In this document: in pieces, positions 34,039 through 34,093 of the stretch | Position numbering within the stretch: position 1 is the stretch's first letter | Layout: each line of letters opens with the position of its first letter | NCBI RefSeq assembly: GCF_014699005.1 | Contig: NZ_JACWZY010000052.1 | Span: 1 to 34,093, forward strand | From: Spirosoma profusum | Lineage (GTDB): Bacteria > Bacteroidota > Bacteroidia > Cytophagales > Spirosomataceae | Direction: 5' to 3' | Length of the DNA stretch: 34,093 nucleotides | Position numbers and translations under genes: made by a program | The notes under the pieces: model-generated | Databases searched by the model: none | What the model was told of the DNA's origin: nothing | The model's input: the letters and a program-made list of their open reading frames with translations, nothing else

Positions 34039-34093
34039 TTCGTGCCTAAAACGACTGACTCCCGGCATGGCTTAACGGCTTGTGCGAATCGGT

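Larger units (their letters stand above)
33360..34093 (+). mobile_element. IS3-family insertion sequence, left part; runs off the window
   Basis: The likely left end is TGATATGGTCCTAAAAATCC at 33360, with the TG start usual for the family, placed where the fragment of an interrupted gene stops. It contains orfA and the beginning of orfB with the standard -1 frameshift arrangement. Both genes carry 16-bp insertions. The right end is outside. Confidence 0.8.
33704..34093 (+). pseudogene. IS3-family OrfB (DDE transposase), 5' part, disrupted by two 16-bp insertions
   Basis: The catalytic subunit, incomplete at the window edge. Three segments in three successive frames make one normal OrfB. LIQTYRFIQSEETNFTVRAL to TAIDKIFC comes first. 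SRRYGSRRVLEALKEQRVKV to EQNWRAIQPRS, containing the usual YGSRR and GRHRVRRLM motifs, is second. FVPKTTDSRHGLTACANR is third. The breaks coincide with the 16-bp copies C (33877-33892) and D (34023-34038). Cutting out 16 bp at each gives ENSRRYGSRR and IQPRSFVPKTTDS, which are family sequence. The DDE core lies outside the window. Confidence 0.88.

Overview
The window looks like a Bacteroidota chromosome segment, most probably a Spirosoma-like member of the Cytophagales. The reasons are moderate GC, almost no strong Shine-Dalgarno sequences, a type IX secretion (T9SS) type A sorting domain, giant Ig-like/SprB-like surface proteins, a LytTR regulator, and DinB/DUF1572 and CocE/NonD genes. This assignment is inference from gene content; no rRNA or marker gene is present.

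Layout. 1-3.8 kb is a scarred accessory stretch: the start of an IS701-like transposase running off the left edge, three unrecognised small genes, and an intact ISL3 element with 14-bp inverted ends. The ISL3 element abuts a truncated ketopantoate-reductase-like gene. 4.1-11.1 kb is ordinary metabolic sequence: a SAM methyltransferase, a CocE/S15-type secreted hydrolase broken by a single-base frameshift, a MocR-type regulator coupled to it, and a divergent cysteine-desulfurase-like class V aminotransferase. The divergent promoter region carries several copies of a CTGTAYGG half-site. Two DinB-fold proteins and an NTF2/SnoaL-like protein follow the aminotransferase. 11.1-15.0 kb is again accessory: a serine recombinase, a MITE-like inverted-repeat element, a RES-Xre toxin-antitoxin pair with its own operator-like repeats, and an IS256-family element.

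15.07-32.04 kb is a four-gene, same-strand block of secreted repeat proteins of 3581, 1196, 517 and 302 residues in transcription order, separated by only 47-70 bp, so probably one operon. Three share an N-terminal module. The two largest share a C-terminal module with dockerin-like DxNxDG loops, nearly identical at DNA level in a 152-nt tract. Only the smallest has a recognisable T9SS type A sorting domain. A LytTR regulator with Glu at the phosphoacceptor position is divergently encoded and is the obvious candidate controller. Right of it an IS3-family element interrupts another gene and runs off the window.

The most unusual signal is a 16-bp GC-rich sequence (consensus YCGGRYCGMCGRAGCG) found four times. 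Every copy lies inside a transposase gene: once in IS256 and three times within 470 bp of IS3. Each copy shifts the reading frame by one. Conceptually removing exactly 16 bp rejoins normal transposase protein sequence at three of the sites and restores the right frame at the fourth. The 16-mer plus its 3' base has nested dyad symmetry (YCG..YCG.CGR..CGR), and the divergent copy has paired changes that keep the symmetry. I do not recognise this as a described element.
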